Part shown: piece by piece, positions 21,479 to 31,020 of the stretch | Numbering within the stretch: position 1 is the first letter of the stretch | Layout: every line of letters starts with the position of its first letter | Notes under the pieces: model-generated | Database searches by the model: none | What the model was told of the DNA's origin: nothing | What the model saw: the letters and a program-made list of their open reading frames with translations, nothing else | Assembly (NCBI RefSeq): GCF_018398425.1 | Contig: NZ_JADPMV010000001.1 | Span: forward strand, 496,001 to 560,000 | Source: Pseudomonas lalucatii | GTDB lineage: Bacteria; Pseudomonadota; Gammaproteobacteria; Pseudomonadales; Pseudomonadaceae | Direction: 5' to 3' | DNA: 64,000 nt | Position numbers and translations under genes: made by a program

Positions 21479-21847
21479 GTTGCGCACACGGTCACACGCA
21501 CGAACCCGCCAGCGCGCGCGACCGCTCGCTCACCAGCCGCCCCGCACAGAGGCGCCAATGATGGCTTAATGCCCTGAAAGTTCCCGACAAACATGGACCG
21601 AAGCTGCGGCAGCAGCTCCCGACAACGGACCAACACCTCTCGCCTGCTACGGGCCTACAGGGGGCGCCTTATCTCGGACAGGGAAACAACAGGCGAATGA
21701 CATCCGGCACCACGATTCGGAAGTAATAGACCGAGTGGCGGGACAGCAGCAGATAGGAAGGGGGAGTAGACACGGATGTATCACTCCTTGTACCACTGCG
21801 TGGTATCGGGTGAAAAACCGTTAAGAATCAGCATCTTATATACTGGA
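21479..21847. other. Intergenic stretch before the 4.5S RNA, no gene recognised
   Basis: No convincing open frame or RNA was seen. The right end, just beyond the 3' end of the minus-strand 4.5S RNA, carries on the minus strand a weak AAGA...TCTT dyad and a run of five T, which may terminate that RNA. Confidence 0.4.
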
Positions 21848-21958
21848 GGTGGACCCCACCAGCCACACCCCGGCACACAATGTCACCGCTGCGGCTGCTC
21901 CCTTCCGGGCCTGACCGGGTTCACGGCTGATCGTTGCGGGGGGACCGGCAGGGCCACC
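21848..21958 (-). ncRNA. ffs: 4.5S RNA, signal recognition particle RNA (bacterial small type)
   Basis: Read on the minus strand, the apical domain has the universal GGTCAGGCCCGGAAGG core followed by GAGCAGCC, which is the Ffh-binding symmetric and asymmetric loops. The ends pair: 5' GGTGGCCC with 3' GGTCCACC, giving a 111-base hairpin. It combines with Ffh to form the SRP that targets nascent membrane proteins. A near-consensus promoter starts transcription about 26 bases upstream of the mature 5' end, in line with 5' processing by RNase P as known in E. coli. Confidence 0.95.
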
Positions 21959-21990
21959 ATAACGCTGCCCACCAGGCGGCGGGCCGCGCC

Positions 21991-22018
21991 ATTGTACCGG
22001 CTTGGCCTGAACTTACAA
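21991..22018 (-). promoter_or_regulatory. Sigma-70-type promoter for the 4.5S RNA
   Basis: On the minus strand TTGTAA (complement of 22013-22018) and TACAAT (complement of 21991-21996) are separated by 16 bases. The predicted start near 21984 leaves a leader of about 26 bases before the mature RNA. Confidence 0.7.
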
Positions 22019-22236
22019 CAGCTTCAAGCACTTAGCGCAAAAAACGATGCCCTGGCTCCTGCGGAACTGGCGAGGCGACGAGCAGCCACTGGTCTGCCGT
22101 GGAACTTCCGCCCTGCCGCCCGCTCACAAGGCGCTCGCGTTTGCACCGGGGCCATTTCCGGCGGTGCCAACGAGGCGAAATCGCAGTACCCTGCGCGGGG
22201 CACTACAGCACCACCTCTCAATTCAAGGAGTACCAC

Positions 22237-22515
22237 ATGGCCATGACCAAAGACCAGCTGATCAGCGATATCGCCGAAGCCATCGACACCCCGAAGAGCA
22301 CCGTGCGTGCTGCCCTCGAGCAACTCAGCGAGATCGTCAGCGACGCCCTGGAAAATGGCGACGAAATCACCCTGCCTGGCATCGGCAAGTTGAAGGTCGG
22401 CGAACGTCCGGCCCGCACCGGCCGCAACCCGCAGACGGGCAAGGCGATCGAGATCGCGGCGAAGAAGGTGGTCAAGTACGTGCCGGCCAAGGCCCTGACC
22501 GACGCGATCAACTAA
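22237..22515 (+). CDS. HU-family DNA-binding protein
   Basis: A 92-residue bacterial histone-like protein starting MAMTKDQLISDIAEAIDTPK, with AAGGAG seven bases before the ATG. It has the family layout: two N-terminal helices, a beta-saddle (GDEITLPGIGKLKVGERPA) and the DNA-intercalating arm with the R-x-G-R-N-P-x-T-G signature (TGRNPQTGKAIEI). It differs from the canonical HupB sequence at the N-terminus, so it is probably an HU paralogue. It lies alone between the 4.5S RNA and the Tad locus and converges on tadD. Confidence 0.9.
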   Translation: MAMTKDQLISDIAEAIDTPKSTVRAALEQLSEIVSDALENGDEITLPGIGKLKVGERPARTGRNPQTGKAIEIAAKKVVKYVPAKALTDAIN

Positions 22516-22590
22516 GTCAAAGCGGCAAGCCATCGCACGAAGGTGGGTGAGTTCGCCGCGAAGCCAGCCCACCCGAGTCACTGACAGTCA

Positions 22591-23637
22591 TCAAGGCGCA
22601 GTTACCGCGGTCACCTCGACTCCCGGAACCGCTGCAACTGAGTCGATGGGGGGCTGGCCGGCGCCGAGTCGGCGAATGCGCCTGACCTGCTGAATCCGAT
22701 TGAGGTTTTCCCACGCCGCGGCGTAATGCGCCGGCGATTGTTCGATCGCGCTGCGAAAGAACTGCTCGGCCACATCCAGCTTACCCTCCACCAAACAGAT
22801 GTAGCCGACATCGTTACTGGCCTGGGCTCTATTCCCGATCTGCTCGAATGCGGAAAGCGCCTCTTCGTATCGCTCCATCCGCGCCAGCAACAACCCGTAG
22901 TTGCGCCACAAGGGCTGGTAGGAGGCATCGTAGTCGATACCACGCTGGTAGGTCCGCTCGGCCTCGGACCACTGCCCGTCCAGGTAATAGGAGTAGCCCA
23001 GGCTATTCTGCACCAGCACCGAGCGCGGATCGATCAACAAGGCCAAGCGGTAATAGGCCTCGGACTGCAGGAAGTCGTTGCGCAGGTCGGCAAGAACCCC
23101 CAGCCCGTTGTAGACCTTGAGCGGCGACTGGCTGTCCACCTTGAGTCCGGTCACATTCGCAGGATCAAGGCCATCACCGTGTCCCTGGCGCCGCTGGTCC
23201 AGGGCCACCGCCTTGGACAACAGCTTGACGGCGGCCTCATGGTTGCGCCCGGCCAGCTTCAAGAGCCCCTTCTCCGCCAGAGCATCGAGGTTCTCCGGAT
23301 CGCTCGTCAGCACATCATCGAAGGCCAACTCGGCGAGTTGAGCATTGCCGCGCTCGCGGTGGATGCGACCGACCCAGACCAACGCCGCATAGCGCTTCGG
23401 GTCCAGCTCCAGGGCGTGCAGGTACTGGAACAGCGACTGATCCAGATCGCCCGCCTGGTAGGCCATGGCGGCCATCTGCATGGCCTGATCGGGCGAATTG
23501 GTCTGTTTCTTCACTTGGTAGAGCAGCGAGTTGTCGCCCCTGTAGACCGCACGGCTATCGATCGTCGATTCCGGCCCCATGGTCTGACACCCCGACAGCA
23601 CGGCCATCGTGCCCAACAGCAGTCCGATCCTTTTCAT
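22591..23637 (-). CDS. tadD: Tad pilus TPR lipoprotein TadD
   Basis: A 348-residue outer-membrane-type lipoprotein. The signal peptide ends in the lipobox LSGC with C17 as the acylated residue. Tetratricopeptide repeats fill about 50-310 (for example AMAYQAGDLDQSLFQYLHALELDP). TadD proteins act as pilotins or assembly factors for the RcpA secretin channel. It is the last gene of the minus-strand tad operon, starting 1 base after the tadC stop. The C-terminal 30 residues have no repeat. Confidence 0.88.
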   Translation of the reverse strand: MKRIGLLLGTMAVLSGCQTMGPESTIDSRAVYRGDNSLLYQVKKQTNSPDQAMQMAAMAYQAGDLDQSLFQYLHALELDPKRYAALVWVGRIHRERGNAQLAELAFDDVLTSDPENLDALAEKGLLKLAGRNHEAAVKLLSKAVALDQRRQGHGDGLDPANVTGLKVDSQSPLKVYNGLGVLADLRNDFLQSEAYYRLALLIDPRSVLVQNSLGYSYYLDGQWSEAERTYQRGIDYDASYQPLWRNYGLLLARMERYEEALSAFEQIGNRAQASNDVGYICLVEGKLDVAEQFFRSAIEQSPAHYAAAWENLNRIQQVRRIRRLGAGQPPIDSVAAVPGVEVTAVTAP

Positions 23638-23638
23638 C

Positions 23639-24607
23639 TCATACCTTCCCGAAGACTTTGAGCACCCCGACGATGGCCGGGCCTATGGCCACCAGGAAAA
23701 AGCTCGGCCACAGGCACAAGATTAGTGGGAATACCAGCTTCGTGCCGATCTTCGCCGCCGTTTCCTCGGCTTTCTGGGTACGCCGATCGCGAAACTCCTC
23801 GGCATAGATGCGCAGGGTGGCGGCGACGCTGGTGCCGAAGCGGATGCTCTGTGCCAGCAGGCTGACCAGTCCCTGGATGTCCTCCAGCCCAGTGCGCTCG
23901 GCCAGGTGCTTGAGCGCCTCGGTGCTGGGGATGCCGGCACGGATCTCGGCATTGACCAGGGCCAGCTCCACCGCCAGCTCCGGCTGGCTCACGGCCATCT
24001 CGTCGGCCACCCGCTCGATGGCCTGGGGCAGCGCCAGGCCCGACTCCACGCACACCACCATCAGGTCCAGGGCATCGGGGAAAGCCACCAGCAGCCGCGT
24101 CATGCGCGCCTGCTTGCGCTTGTCGACATAGATGGCCGGTACCAGCCAGCCGACCGCGGCGCCCCCCGCCACCAGGCCGACGCCCATCAGCAGGGACAGT
24201 TTGGGGATCAATGGCAACGCCAGCAGCGTCAGGCCTGTCAGTACCAGCGGTGCCAGCAGGCGCACGGCCCAGTATGTCTGCACCGCCGCAGGCGAGCGAT
24301 AACCGGCATGCATCAGCAGAGTCCGCGTCGCCGAATCCCGCCCGTCCTCGGCGGAGGTGAAGCGCTGGCCGACCTGCTCCAGCATGAGCTGCAGGTTGCT
24401 CGGCGTCTCCTGCCCATCGCCCTCCCCGCCATGCCCGCGCTTGATCAAGGCCAGGCGACGCTGCAGCGGATCCTGCAAACCGATCACCAGCAGGCTCACG
24501 GCGACCAGGACGAGCACCACGCTCAGGCCAATGGCGCCGACGAACAGCATGCGGGCCATTTCCTCGTTCTCTACTACTCGATTGAGCAGGCTTAGCAGAT
24601 AGTCCAT
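23639..24607 (-). CDS. tadC: Tad pilus inner-membrane platform protein TadC
   Basis: A 322-residue member of the type II secretion F family with four hydrophobic helices: one near the N-terminus, a pair about 95-150, and one near the C-terminus (FPLILCLWPSFFLVAIGPAIVGV). With TadB it forms the inner-membrane platform that works with the TadA motor. The ATG at 24607 is chosen over the upstream GTG because GGAGGTG sits seven bases before it. It lies 30 bases after tadB. Confidence 0.92.
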   Translation of the reverse strand: MDYLLSLLNRVVENEEMARMLFVGAIGLSVVLVLVAVSLLVIGLQDPLQRRLALIKRGHGGEGDGQETPSNLQLMLEQVGQRFTSAEDGRDSATRTLLMHAGYRSPAAVQTYWAVRLLAPLVLTGLTLLALPLIPKLSLLMGVGLVAGGAAVGWLVPAIYVDKRKQARMTRLLVAFPDALDLMVVCVESGLALPQAIERVADEMAVSQPELAVELALVNAEIRAGIPSTEALKHLAERTGLEDIQGLVSLLAQSIRFGTSVAATLRIYAEEFRDRRTQKAEETAAKIGTKLVFPLILCLWPSFFLVAIGPAIVGVLKVFGKV

Positions 24608-24637
24608 GACGAGCACCTCCCGCGCTACCGCCAGCGG

Positions 24638-25624
24638 TTAGACTTGGATCCTGATGATCTTGCGGATCCAGAAGATCCCGACGAGCATGGCGACGAAGGC
24701 CGCCATCACCAGCTTCTGGCCGATGGGCTCCTTGATCAACAGGGGCAGATAGGTCGGGCTAGAGATCACGATCGCCGCCGCCAGCACGAACGGTACGGCC
24801 ACCAACACCCAGGCGGACATGCGCCCCTCGGCCGACAGGGTCTTGACCTTGCGCTGGAAGCGGAAGCGCCCGCGGATGAGACTGCTCAAGCGCTCCAGTA
24901 CCTCGGTCAGGTTGCCGCCGGTGTCGCGGTGGATCAGCACCGAGGTCACCAGCATCATCACGGTCATGCTCGGCATCCGCTCGAGCAGGCCGAGCATGGC
25001 CCGGCGCACGTCGTTGCCGTAGTTGATATCGGCGAAGGTCAGGCCGAACTCGTGGGCCACCGGCCCCTTGTGCTCCTCGGCCACCAGTTGCAGGGTCTCG
25101 TTGAACGGATGGCCGGCGCGCAGGGCACGGCACATCGCGTCCAGGGCGTCCGGCAGGCCCTCCTCGAACTGGGCGAAACGCTTGCCGCGGTCGCTGGCGA
25201 TCTTCAGCACCGGCAACCAGCAAACAATCAGGGCAACCGGCAGCGCCAACCACCAGAGCCGAGTGAACAGCCACAGCAGCACGCCGGCCGCCACGCCCAG
25301 CAGCAGCCCGAGCAACAGCACGCGGTAGGCGCGATAGCCGTGTCCGGCCTGCTCGATCATCTGCGCCAGGGCCTCCATGGCCGGCAACTGTTCCAGCCGG
25401 GCCTCCAGGGGCGACAGGCGCCGCAAGTATTTCTGCCGCAGCACCGTCTGCATGTTCGGCAGGTTGCTGGCATGCTCCAGCACATGCAGGCGCGACCTGA
25501 TACGTTTGCGCACCTTCCCCGCTTCACCGAATACCGGCACCACCAGCCCCTGGCTGAGCAGGAACACCGCGGCGAACACCATGCCGAGGAAGGCCAGGAT
25601 GAATTCGCTGGGAATCTGGTTCAT
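24638..25624 (-). CDS. tadB: Tad pilus inner-membrane platform protein TadB
   Basis: A 328-residue type II secretion F-domain protein. It has an N-terminal helix ([23 protein letters not shown]), a central helix pair (about 105-145), the conserved cytoplasmic segment [20 protein letters not shown] and C-terminal helices. The ATG at 25624 overlaps the tadA stop in an ATGA, which decides this start over one 18 bases upstream. It pairs with TadC. Confidence 0.93.
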   Translation of the reverse strand: MNQIPSEFILAFLGMVFAAVFLLSQGLVVPVFGEAGKVRKRIRSRLHVLEHASNLPNMQTVLRQKYLRRLSPLEARLEQLPAMEALAQMIEQAGHGYRAYRVLLLGLLLGVAAGVLLWLFTRLWWLALPVALIVCWLPVLKIASDRGKRFAQFEEGLPDALDAMCRALRAGHPFNETLQLVAEEHKGPVAHEFGLTFADINYGNDVRRAMLGLLERMPSMTVMMLVTSVLIHRDTGGNLTEVLERLSSLIRGRFRFQRKVKTLSAEGRMSAWVLVAVPFVLAAAIVISSPTYLPLLIKEPIGQKLVMAAFVAMLVGIFWIRKIIRIQV

Positions 25625-27054
25625 GACTGAGCCTCCATCCATTCCGGGCGAAACAGGTTGAGCGGTAGCTCGATGCCACGCTTGGCCAGCACATCGCGGA
25701 ACGCCGGCACCATGCCGGTCGGCCGGTAATCGCCAAGCACTTCGCCCTGCTCGCCGATGCCACGGCGAACGAAGCCGAATATCTCGGTCATGGTGATGAT
25801 CTCGCCCTCCATGCCGTTGATCTCCTGCACGCTGACCAGGCGCCGCTTGCCGTCTTCCTGGCGCTCCAACTGGATCACCACATCGATGGCCGAGGCGATC
25901 TGCTGGCGCAGGGCCTTGATCGGAAAGGTCGCGCCGGTCATCGACACCATGTTCTCGATACGCCCCAGGGCATCACGCGCGGTATTGGCGTGGATGGTGG
26001 TCAGCGAGCCGTCGTGGCCGGTGTTCATCGCCGTGAGCATGTCCAGCGCCTCGGCGCCACGCACCTCGCCTATGACGATGCGGTCCGGGCGCATGCGCAG
26101 GCTGTTGCGCACCAACTCACGCTGGTTGACCTCGCCACGCCCCTCGATATTCGGCGGCCGGGTTTCCAGGCGCACCACGTGCGGCTGCTGCAGTTGCAGT
26201 TCGGCCGAGTCCTCGATGGTGACGATCCGTTCGTTGTGCGGAATGAAGCTGGACAGGACGTTGAGCATGGTGGTCTTGCCGGTGCCGGTACCGCCGGACA
26301 CCAGCACGTTCAGGCGTCCGCGCACGATGGCCTTGAGCACCAGGGCGATGGCCGGAGTCAGGGTGCCCATCTGCACCAGGCTCTCGGCATTGAGCAGGTC
26401 CACCGCGAAACGACGGATCGACATGCTCGGCCCGTCGATGGCCAGCGGCGGGATGATCGCATTGACCCGCGAGCCGTCCTTCAGGCGCGCGTCCACCAGC
26501 GGCGAGGACTCGTCGATACGCCGGCCCAGGTTGGAAACGATACGGTCGATGATGTTCAGCAGATGCTGATCGTCGCGAAAGCGCACATCGGTGCGCTGCA
26601 ACTTGCCGTGGCGCTCGACATAGACCGAGGCGTGGCCGTTGACCAGAATGTCCGACACGCTGTGATCGGCCAGCAGCGGCTCCAGCGGCCCGAGCCCGAG
26701 CACCTCGTCGGTGATCTGCTTGATGATCAGCTGGCGGCTGCTGACGCTCACCGGCGCCGAATGCTCGTCGAGCAGGCGCTGGCTCAGTTCGCGGATCTGC
26801 CGCCCGGCATCGGCGGGCTCGAGGGAGTCGAGCAGCGACAGGTCCATGACCTTGAGCAGCTGCTGATAGATCTTCTCCCGCCACTCGCTTTCCATCGGAT
26901 TCAATCTGGACCTGGTCTCATAGAGGGTGTCCGGCGCGCTGCCCTCCCAGGCCATAGGCGCCGCGGCGGCGCCTTCGGCGAGGGCCTCCTGCGCGTCTGC
27001 CTTCGAGTGCTTGGCGGGCTGCTGGCGCAGTCGATTACGAAATTCACTGAGCAT
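25621..27054 (-). CDS. tadA: Tad pilus secretion ATPase TadA
   Basis: A 477-residue hexameric motor ATPase (CpaF family) driving Flp pilus extension. It has an N-terminal domain, then the conserved [18 protein letters not shown] segment. Walker A is [10 protein letters not shown] (about 252-262), followed by an Asp box with [14 protein letters not shown], Walker [16 protein letters not shown], and the His box with [14 protein letters not shown]. All motifs are intact. It is 3 bases after tadZ and overlaps tadB. Confidence 0.96.
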   Translation of the reverse strand: MLSEFRNRLRQQPAKHSKADAQEALAEGAAAAPMAWEGSAPDTLYETRSRLNPMESEWREKIYQQLLKVMDLSLLDSLEPADAGRQIRELSQRLLDEHSAPVSVSSRQLIIKQITDEVLGLGPLEPLLADHSVSDILVNGHASVYVERHGKLQRTDVRFRDDQHLLNIIDRIVSNLGRRIDESSPLVDARLKDGSRVNAIIPPLAIDGPSMSIRRFAVDLLNAESLVQMGTLTPAIALVLKAIVRGRLNVLVSGGTGTGKTTMLNVLSSFIPHNERIVTIEDSAELQLQQPHVVRLETRPPNIEGRGEVNQRELVRNSLRMRPDRIVIGEVRGAEALDMLTAMNTGHDGSLTTIHANTARDALGRIENMVSMTGATFPIKALRQQIASAIDVVIQLERQEDGKRRLVSVQEINGMEGEIITMTEIFGFVRRGIGEQGEVLGDYRPTGMVPAFRDVLAKRGIELPLNLFRPEWMEAQS

Positions 27055-27057
27055 GGT

Positions 27058-28278
27058 CTATCCCCTGAACAGTCGGCCGAAGGTACGTTTCAGCAAACCC
27101 TGCTCGGCTGCCTTGGTGCCGAGCAGGGCCTGGCTCAGCTCGCGCATGCCGAGGGTCAGCGGCGCCCGCGGCGCATGCAGCTCCAGCGGCACCCCGGTGT
27201 TCTGACTTTCGCTGACCACTGCATAGTCGTTGGGGAGCTTCTGCAGCTCCGTGCAACGCAGCGCCTCGGCGATGTCCTGCAGGCTGACCGGCGAGGCCTT
27301 GTCGTAGCGGTTGACCACCACCTGGAAGCGGTTGTTCTGCACCCCCAGTTCGTCGCGCATGATGCGCACCAGACGGGTGGCGTCCTTCAGGTGGCTGAGG
27401 CTCTGCTGCAGCAGGATGTAGACCCGATCGGCCTGTTCCAGGGTGACGCCGGTGAGGTGATCGATCTGCCGCGGCAGGTCCACCACCACCCAGTCGTAGG
27501 TGCTGCGCGCCAGGCGCAACAGGGCCTCCAACTGCTCGAGACGTACATCCTGGGCCAAGCACAACTCCCCGGCCCGTCCACCCAGCACATGCAGGTTCGG
27601 GCTGAAATGGCTGCAGAAGCCGCGCAAGGCGACGCTGTCCATCTCATCGATCTGCTGCATGACCTCCACATGGCTGTGCGCCGGCACCACATCCAGGCAG
27701 TGGGCGACGCTGCCGAACTGCAGGTCCAGATCCAGCAACAGGGTGCTGCCGCCTCGCGCGCTGAGCTGGTGAGCCAGGTTGCAGGCCAGCAGGGTGGCGC
27801 CCGAACCGCCCTTGGCGTTCATCACCGCCACCAGCTTGCCGCCGACCGCCTGCCCGGCATGGGTCTCCTGAATCATCCGCTCCAGGGCGGCCAGCAGCTC
27901 GTCGGCGGCCACCGGCTCGGGCAGGAAATCCCGGGCACCGGCCTGCATCGCCAGACGAATCCCCTCATGTTCCTCCAACGGACCACAGATCAGGAACGGT
28001 GGTCGCTCCTGGGCCGGCCGCTGCAGCAGGGCGGCCAACTCCTCGCGCCACAGATGGCTGACTCGCAGCAGCAGGAAATCGGGCATCCGCTCCAAGCCAA
28101 ACAGTGGATCGGTATGGCCGTTGCTGACCAGCCGCGTGGTCACCTGCAGGCTGGGCAGGCGTTCGCTCAGGGCCTTCAGGTGAGTCAGCGCCGCAGCGTC
28201 GCGGCTGCTGATCAGTAGCTGCATTTTCTGCTTATCCGGCGCTCGGATTGCCGTCGGAACTTCTCTCGATGTCAGCAT
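27058..28278 (-). CDS. tadZ: Tad pilus localisation protein TadZ (CpaE family)
   Basis: A 406-residue protein with an N-terminal atypical receiver-like domain (about 17-140) and a ParA/MinD-type ATPase domain. The Walker A is VMNAKGGSGATLLACNLA, with Ala where many ParA proteins have Lys or Thr after GxG. TadZ homologues position the pilus machine, often at a pole. The gene overlaps the upstream tadE-like gene by 7 bases. The start used gives a 17-residue lead before MQLLISSRDAA, which is a possible alternative start. Confidence 0.9.
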   Translation of the reverse strand: MLTSREVPTAIRAPDKQKMQLLISSRDAAALTHLKALSERLPSLQVTTRLVSNGHTDPLFGLERMPDFLLLRVSHLWREELAALLQRPAQERPPFLICGPLEEHEGIRLAMQAGARDFLPEPVAADELLAALERMIQETHAGQAVGGKLVAVMNAKGGSGATLLACNLAHQLSARGGSTLLLDLDLQFGSVAHCLDVVPAHSHVEVMQQIDEMDSVALRGFCSHFSPNLHVLGGRAGELCLAQDVRLEQLEALLRLARSTYDWVVVDLPRQIDHLTGVTLEQADRVYILLQQSLSHLKDATRLVRIMRDELGVQNNRFQVVVNRYDKASPVSLQDIAEALRCTELQKLPNDYAVVSESQNTGVPLELHAPRAPLTLGMRELSQALLGTKAAEQGLLKRTFGRLFRG

Positions 28279-28763
28279 GATGTGTCTCCACCCTCGCCAT
28301 CTGAGCCGAGGCTTTCGCGGGGCAAGATCGCCCTGAATACCGGTAAGGTAACGTCGCCACCCAGCGGTGGCGGGATCAACAAGGTGAAGGGAAAGCTCTC
28401 GACACTCAGCTCAACGAAACGGATGGAACTCAGGTTGGCAGGATCACCGGGGTTGTTCACCACGGCGCCGTTCTCATCCAGGTAGGTCAGCGTCAGGTCG
28501 GAGGTTTGCAGGTTGGCGACCAGGCTGCTGGCGCTGCCGTCCCCGGCATCATTGAAGATCGCCCGCCGCTTCACTATCGTCTCGTCGCTGATGGCGCACA
28601 CCGCCGCCAGCCGTGCGCCCCGGCGTACCACCTCGTCCAGGGCATTGACGGTGAACAGCAGTCGGCCCATCTCCAGGATGCCGAACAGCAGGGTGAACAG
28701 CAGCAGGCCGATGATGGCGAACTCCACCACATAGACGCCCTGCATACGTTTCTTGTCCATCAC
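28272..28763 (-). CDS. TadE-like minor pseudopilin
   Basis: A 163-residue TadE-family protein. A short basic N-terminus (MMDKKRMQG) precedes VYVVEFAIIGLLLFTLLFGI, a prepilin-type segment with Glu at the +5-like position after Gly, which would be cut by the TadV peptidase. The periplasmic part is about 130 residues, with a few Cys. Start and stop overlap neighbours on both sides (4 and 7 bases). It could be called TadE or TadF; sequence alone does not settle which. Confidence 0.85.
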   Translation of the reverse strand: MMDKKRMQGVYVVEFAIIGLLLFTLLFGILEMGRLLFTVNALDEVVRRGARLAAVCAISDETIVKRRAIFNDAGDGSASSLVANLQTSDLTLTYLDENGAVVNNPGDPANLSSIRFVELSVESFPFTLLIPPPLGGDVTLPVFRAILPRESLGSDGEGGDTSC

Positions 28764-29230
28764 AGCGCCCTCATGACCACGGTGGAGTTCAGCGCGATGT
28801 TCAAGGGAATCGACGAACCGAAGAAGGTCGGCAACGAATTGCCGACCACCGGGCGAAAGGTGTAGGAGATGCTCACCCGCACGTGTTCGGCGCCCACCGA
28901 GCTGACCTGTACGTCACTCGGCGCCAGATTCGGCACCACCGATGCATAGCCACGCGGATTGGCCGGCACACCGTAGACGGCGACGTTCTTGGTCCTGGTC
29001 TGCAGATCGCCGGTCAGGTCGATCTGCCCGAGCGTGGCGTTCCAGGCCTGTCCGGCGACGTAACGGCCGGCGTCGCGGCTGGCCTGCAGCAGGTTGTTGT
29101 AGTGGTACAGCAGGCGGCCGAACTCGCCGATAGCCAGCAACAGCAACAGCAGCAATGGCAAGGCGATCGCGAATTCCACCATGGCCACGCCACGCTGGCT
29201 ATGAAGCGGTTTGGATGGCCTGTTGCTCAT
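28760..29230 (-). CDS. TadE-like minor pseudopilin
   Basis: A 156-residue TadE-family protein starting MSNRPSKPLHSQRG. The Gly/VAMVEFAIALPLLLLLLLAIG segment is a classic TadE prepilin-like helix with Glu at +5, followed by the conserved YHYNNLLQASRDAGRYVAG pattern. A longer upstream reading (to 29317) is rejected because it is Arg/Gly-rich and lacks a ribosome site, whereas AAGAGAGG precedes this ATG. It overlaps the next gene by 4 bases. Confidence 0.87.
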   Translation of the reverse strand: MSNRPSKPLHSQRGVAMVEFAIALPLLLLLLLAIGEFGRLLYHYNNLLQASRDAGRYVAGQAWNATLGQIDLTGDLQTRTKNVAVYGVPANPRGYASVVPNLAPSDVQVSSVGAEHVRVSISYTFRPVVGNSLPTFFGSSIPLNIALNSTVVMRAL

Positions 29231-29317
29231 CGCACACCTCTCTTCAGGTAATGGTCCCGGCCCTCGGCCCCTGCAGGTCCCACGCATCCGGCCCTGCAGG
29301 CGCGGCAGCCTGCCCAC

Positions 29318-30652
29318 CTAGGAATCGGGGCTCGGCGTCGTGGGCGTCAGATAGGTCTTGTACAGCTGGATGATCTTCGGCCCCACGTCATCCACCACGG
29401 GCCCCGGCACGCTATCGCCGGCGCAATCCATGACGAACTGGCCGAAGATCTGCGCCTGGTTGCCCTGCTGGCTGACCGTCTGCACCAGGAAGAAACAGCC
29501 ATAGCCCAATACCGGCACCGAGGTCTGCCCGCCCGAGGCACCATCGCAGTTGCCCACCACTATCTTCAGCAGGCGACGCTCGAGCACGCCATTGGCCTCA
29601 CAGCCGCTGGGGCAGTTGGCGACGCTCTCCAGCCAGTCGTTGTAGTCGTACAGACTCGTGCTGGCCGTCGCCAAGTCGCCGTCGTTCGAGGTGACCGGCT
29701 GGTTCTGGTGCTCCACCTGCGGGGGCGAGGTGCTATCGTTGTAGGTCATCCGCGGTGTGGTGAAACTGATCACCTTGTCCGGCGGATAGTCGCCGGGGCT
29801 GATCGGCCCGGAGTACTGGCCGAAGCGGGTGTTCAGCCCCTGGGCCACCGGCCCGACGGTATTGCCCGGCTCGGTTTCCACCGGCTCGCCCGGGGTCAGG
29901 CACTGATCGATGCCCCCGGCCAGGGCCTCGCGGATATCCGCCGCGCCGGTGTTGTCGCCCAGGCGGATCAACTGGAAGTTGCCGGGGCCGATCGCCGGGG
30001 CGTTGCCCGCCGCACTCTTCAACACCTCCAGGTCGCCAAAGCGGTAGCCCCAGAACATGCCCGTACCCGGGTCGTACTGGTTCTCATCACCACAAACCAG
30101 CAAGGGCGCCAGATCGCAGGGCGCGGTCTGGCTCGGCCCGGCAGTGGCGATGGCCGCCACCGCCTTGTCGGCGAGGCCGCCCGCGCCGAACGCCTGGGCG
30201 AAACCCCAGAAGAAGCCGGGCAACGCGTAGTCCGCCACCGTTACCCGCACGAAACGGGCATCCACCGGCCCGGGGAAGGCGAACGGCCCTTCGACATCGG
30301 TGGCCAACTCCACCTGCGCGAAAGCACCGACGCCGCCGGCCGCCGTGATGGCCGCCGCCAGCTCGCCGTTGCCACTGGCGTTGGCATTGAGCGACAGGGT
30401 ATTCAATGCGGCATCCCGCGTCTGACTGGACGCGTTCCCGGTGCCCATGACCTGACTCAGGGTCTTGGCACCGCTGAGAGCCGCGGCGTCCACCGCATTC
30501 TGCAGCCGCGCCTTGTTCAGCAGCATGTGCCCACCGTCCAGCGCCAGGGCGGACATCAGCAGCATGGATGCCAGCGCCACCACGATCAGCACCATCACCG
30601 CGCCCCGCTGCCGATGCGGCAACGCGCGGGGCCGTTGCATACGGGGGTTCAT
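29318..30652 (-). CDS. tadG: Tad pilus assembly protein TadG
   Basis: A 444-residue TadG-like protein. It has a basic N-terminus, one membrane helix (VMVLIVVALASMLLMSALALD), then the family signature LDGGHMLLNKARLQNAVDAAALSGAKTL and a large periplasmic region with several Cys. TadG and the TadE proteins form an alignment subcomplex thought to link the inner-membrane platform to the secretin. It sits 9 bases after the small lipoprotein gene and 87 bases before the first TadE-like gene. Confidence 0.88.
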   Translation of the reverse strand: MNPRMQRPRALPHRQRGAVMVLIVVALASMLLMSALALDGGHMLLNKARLQNAVDAAALSGAKTLSQVMGTGNASSQTRDAALNTLSLNANASGNGELAAAITAAGGVGAFAQVELATDVEGPFAFPGPVDARFVRVTVADYALPGFFWGFAQAFGAGGLADKAVAAIATAGPSQTAPCDLAPLLVCGDENQYDPGTGMFWGYRFGDLEVLKSAAGNAPAIGPGNFQLIRLGDNTGAADIREALAGGIDQCLTPGEPVETEPGNTVGPVAQGLNTRFGQYSGPISPGDYPPDKVISFTTPRMTYNDSTSPPQVEHQNQPVTSNDGDLATASTSLYDYNDWLESVANCPSGCEANGVLERRLLKIVVGNCDGASGGQTSVPVLGYGCFFLVQTVSQQGNQAQIFGQFVMDCAGDSVPGPVVDDVGPKIIQLYKTYLTPTTPSPDS

Positions 30653-30661
30653 GATCCGCCC

Positions 30662-30934
30662 TCAGTTATTGATGTTGATCTGGATTGGCTGGCCGACCTG
30701 CTGCGCATCGCCGGTCACCCCGCGATAGCCATCCATGACCTTTTCCGTCAACGGGCCGTCGCTGCCGGTCGCGGAGACCTCGGTACCGGGGGCCGCCGCC
30801 TGCTGCTTGTCGGCGATCTGCTGGTAGTGCACGTCGTAGACCGTGCTGCCGAGCGGCCCTACCCGCCCCTCCTCATAGGTCATGCAACCGCCCAGGGCGA
30901 ATGCCAGCGTGCACAGGGGAATCATGGTTTTCAT
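30662..30934 (-). CDS. Small Tad-locus lipoprotein
   Basis: A 90-residue predicted lipoprotein. The signal peptide MKTMIPLCTLAFALGGC gives acylated C17; the mature part is short, polar and lacks repeats. GGAGGCAG precedes this ATG, which favours it over the longer upstream frame. It lies between rcpA and tadG, so it may be an RcpB-like or accessory outer-membrane component, but I see no domain that proves it. Confidence 0.72.
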   Translation of the reverse strand: MKTMIPLCTLAFALGGCMTYEEGRVGPLGSTVYDVHYQQIADKQQAAAPGTEVSATGSDGPLTEKVMDGYRGVTGDAQQVGQPIQININN

Positions 30935-31020
30935 CTTCGCTGCCTCCAATAATTCGATATCGCGGCGGCCTGCTTTGCAGGCACTCACCCGTCACCCGCA
31001 AGCGCTTGCTCCCGTAGCCG

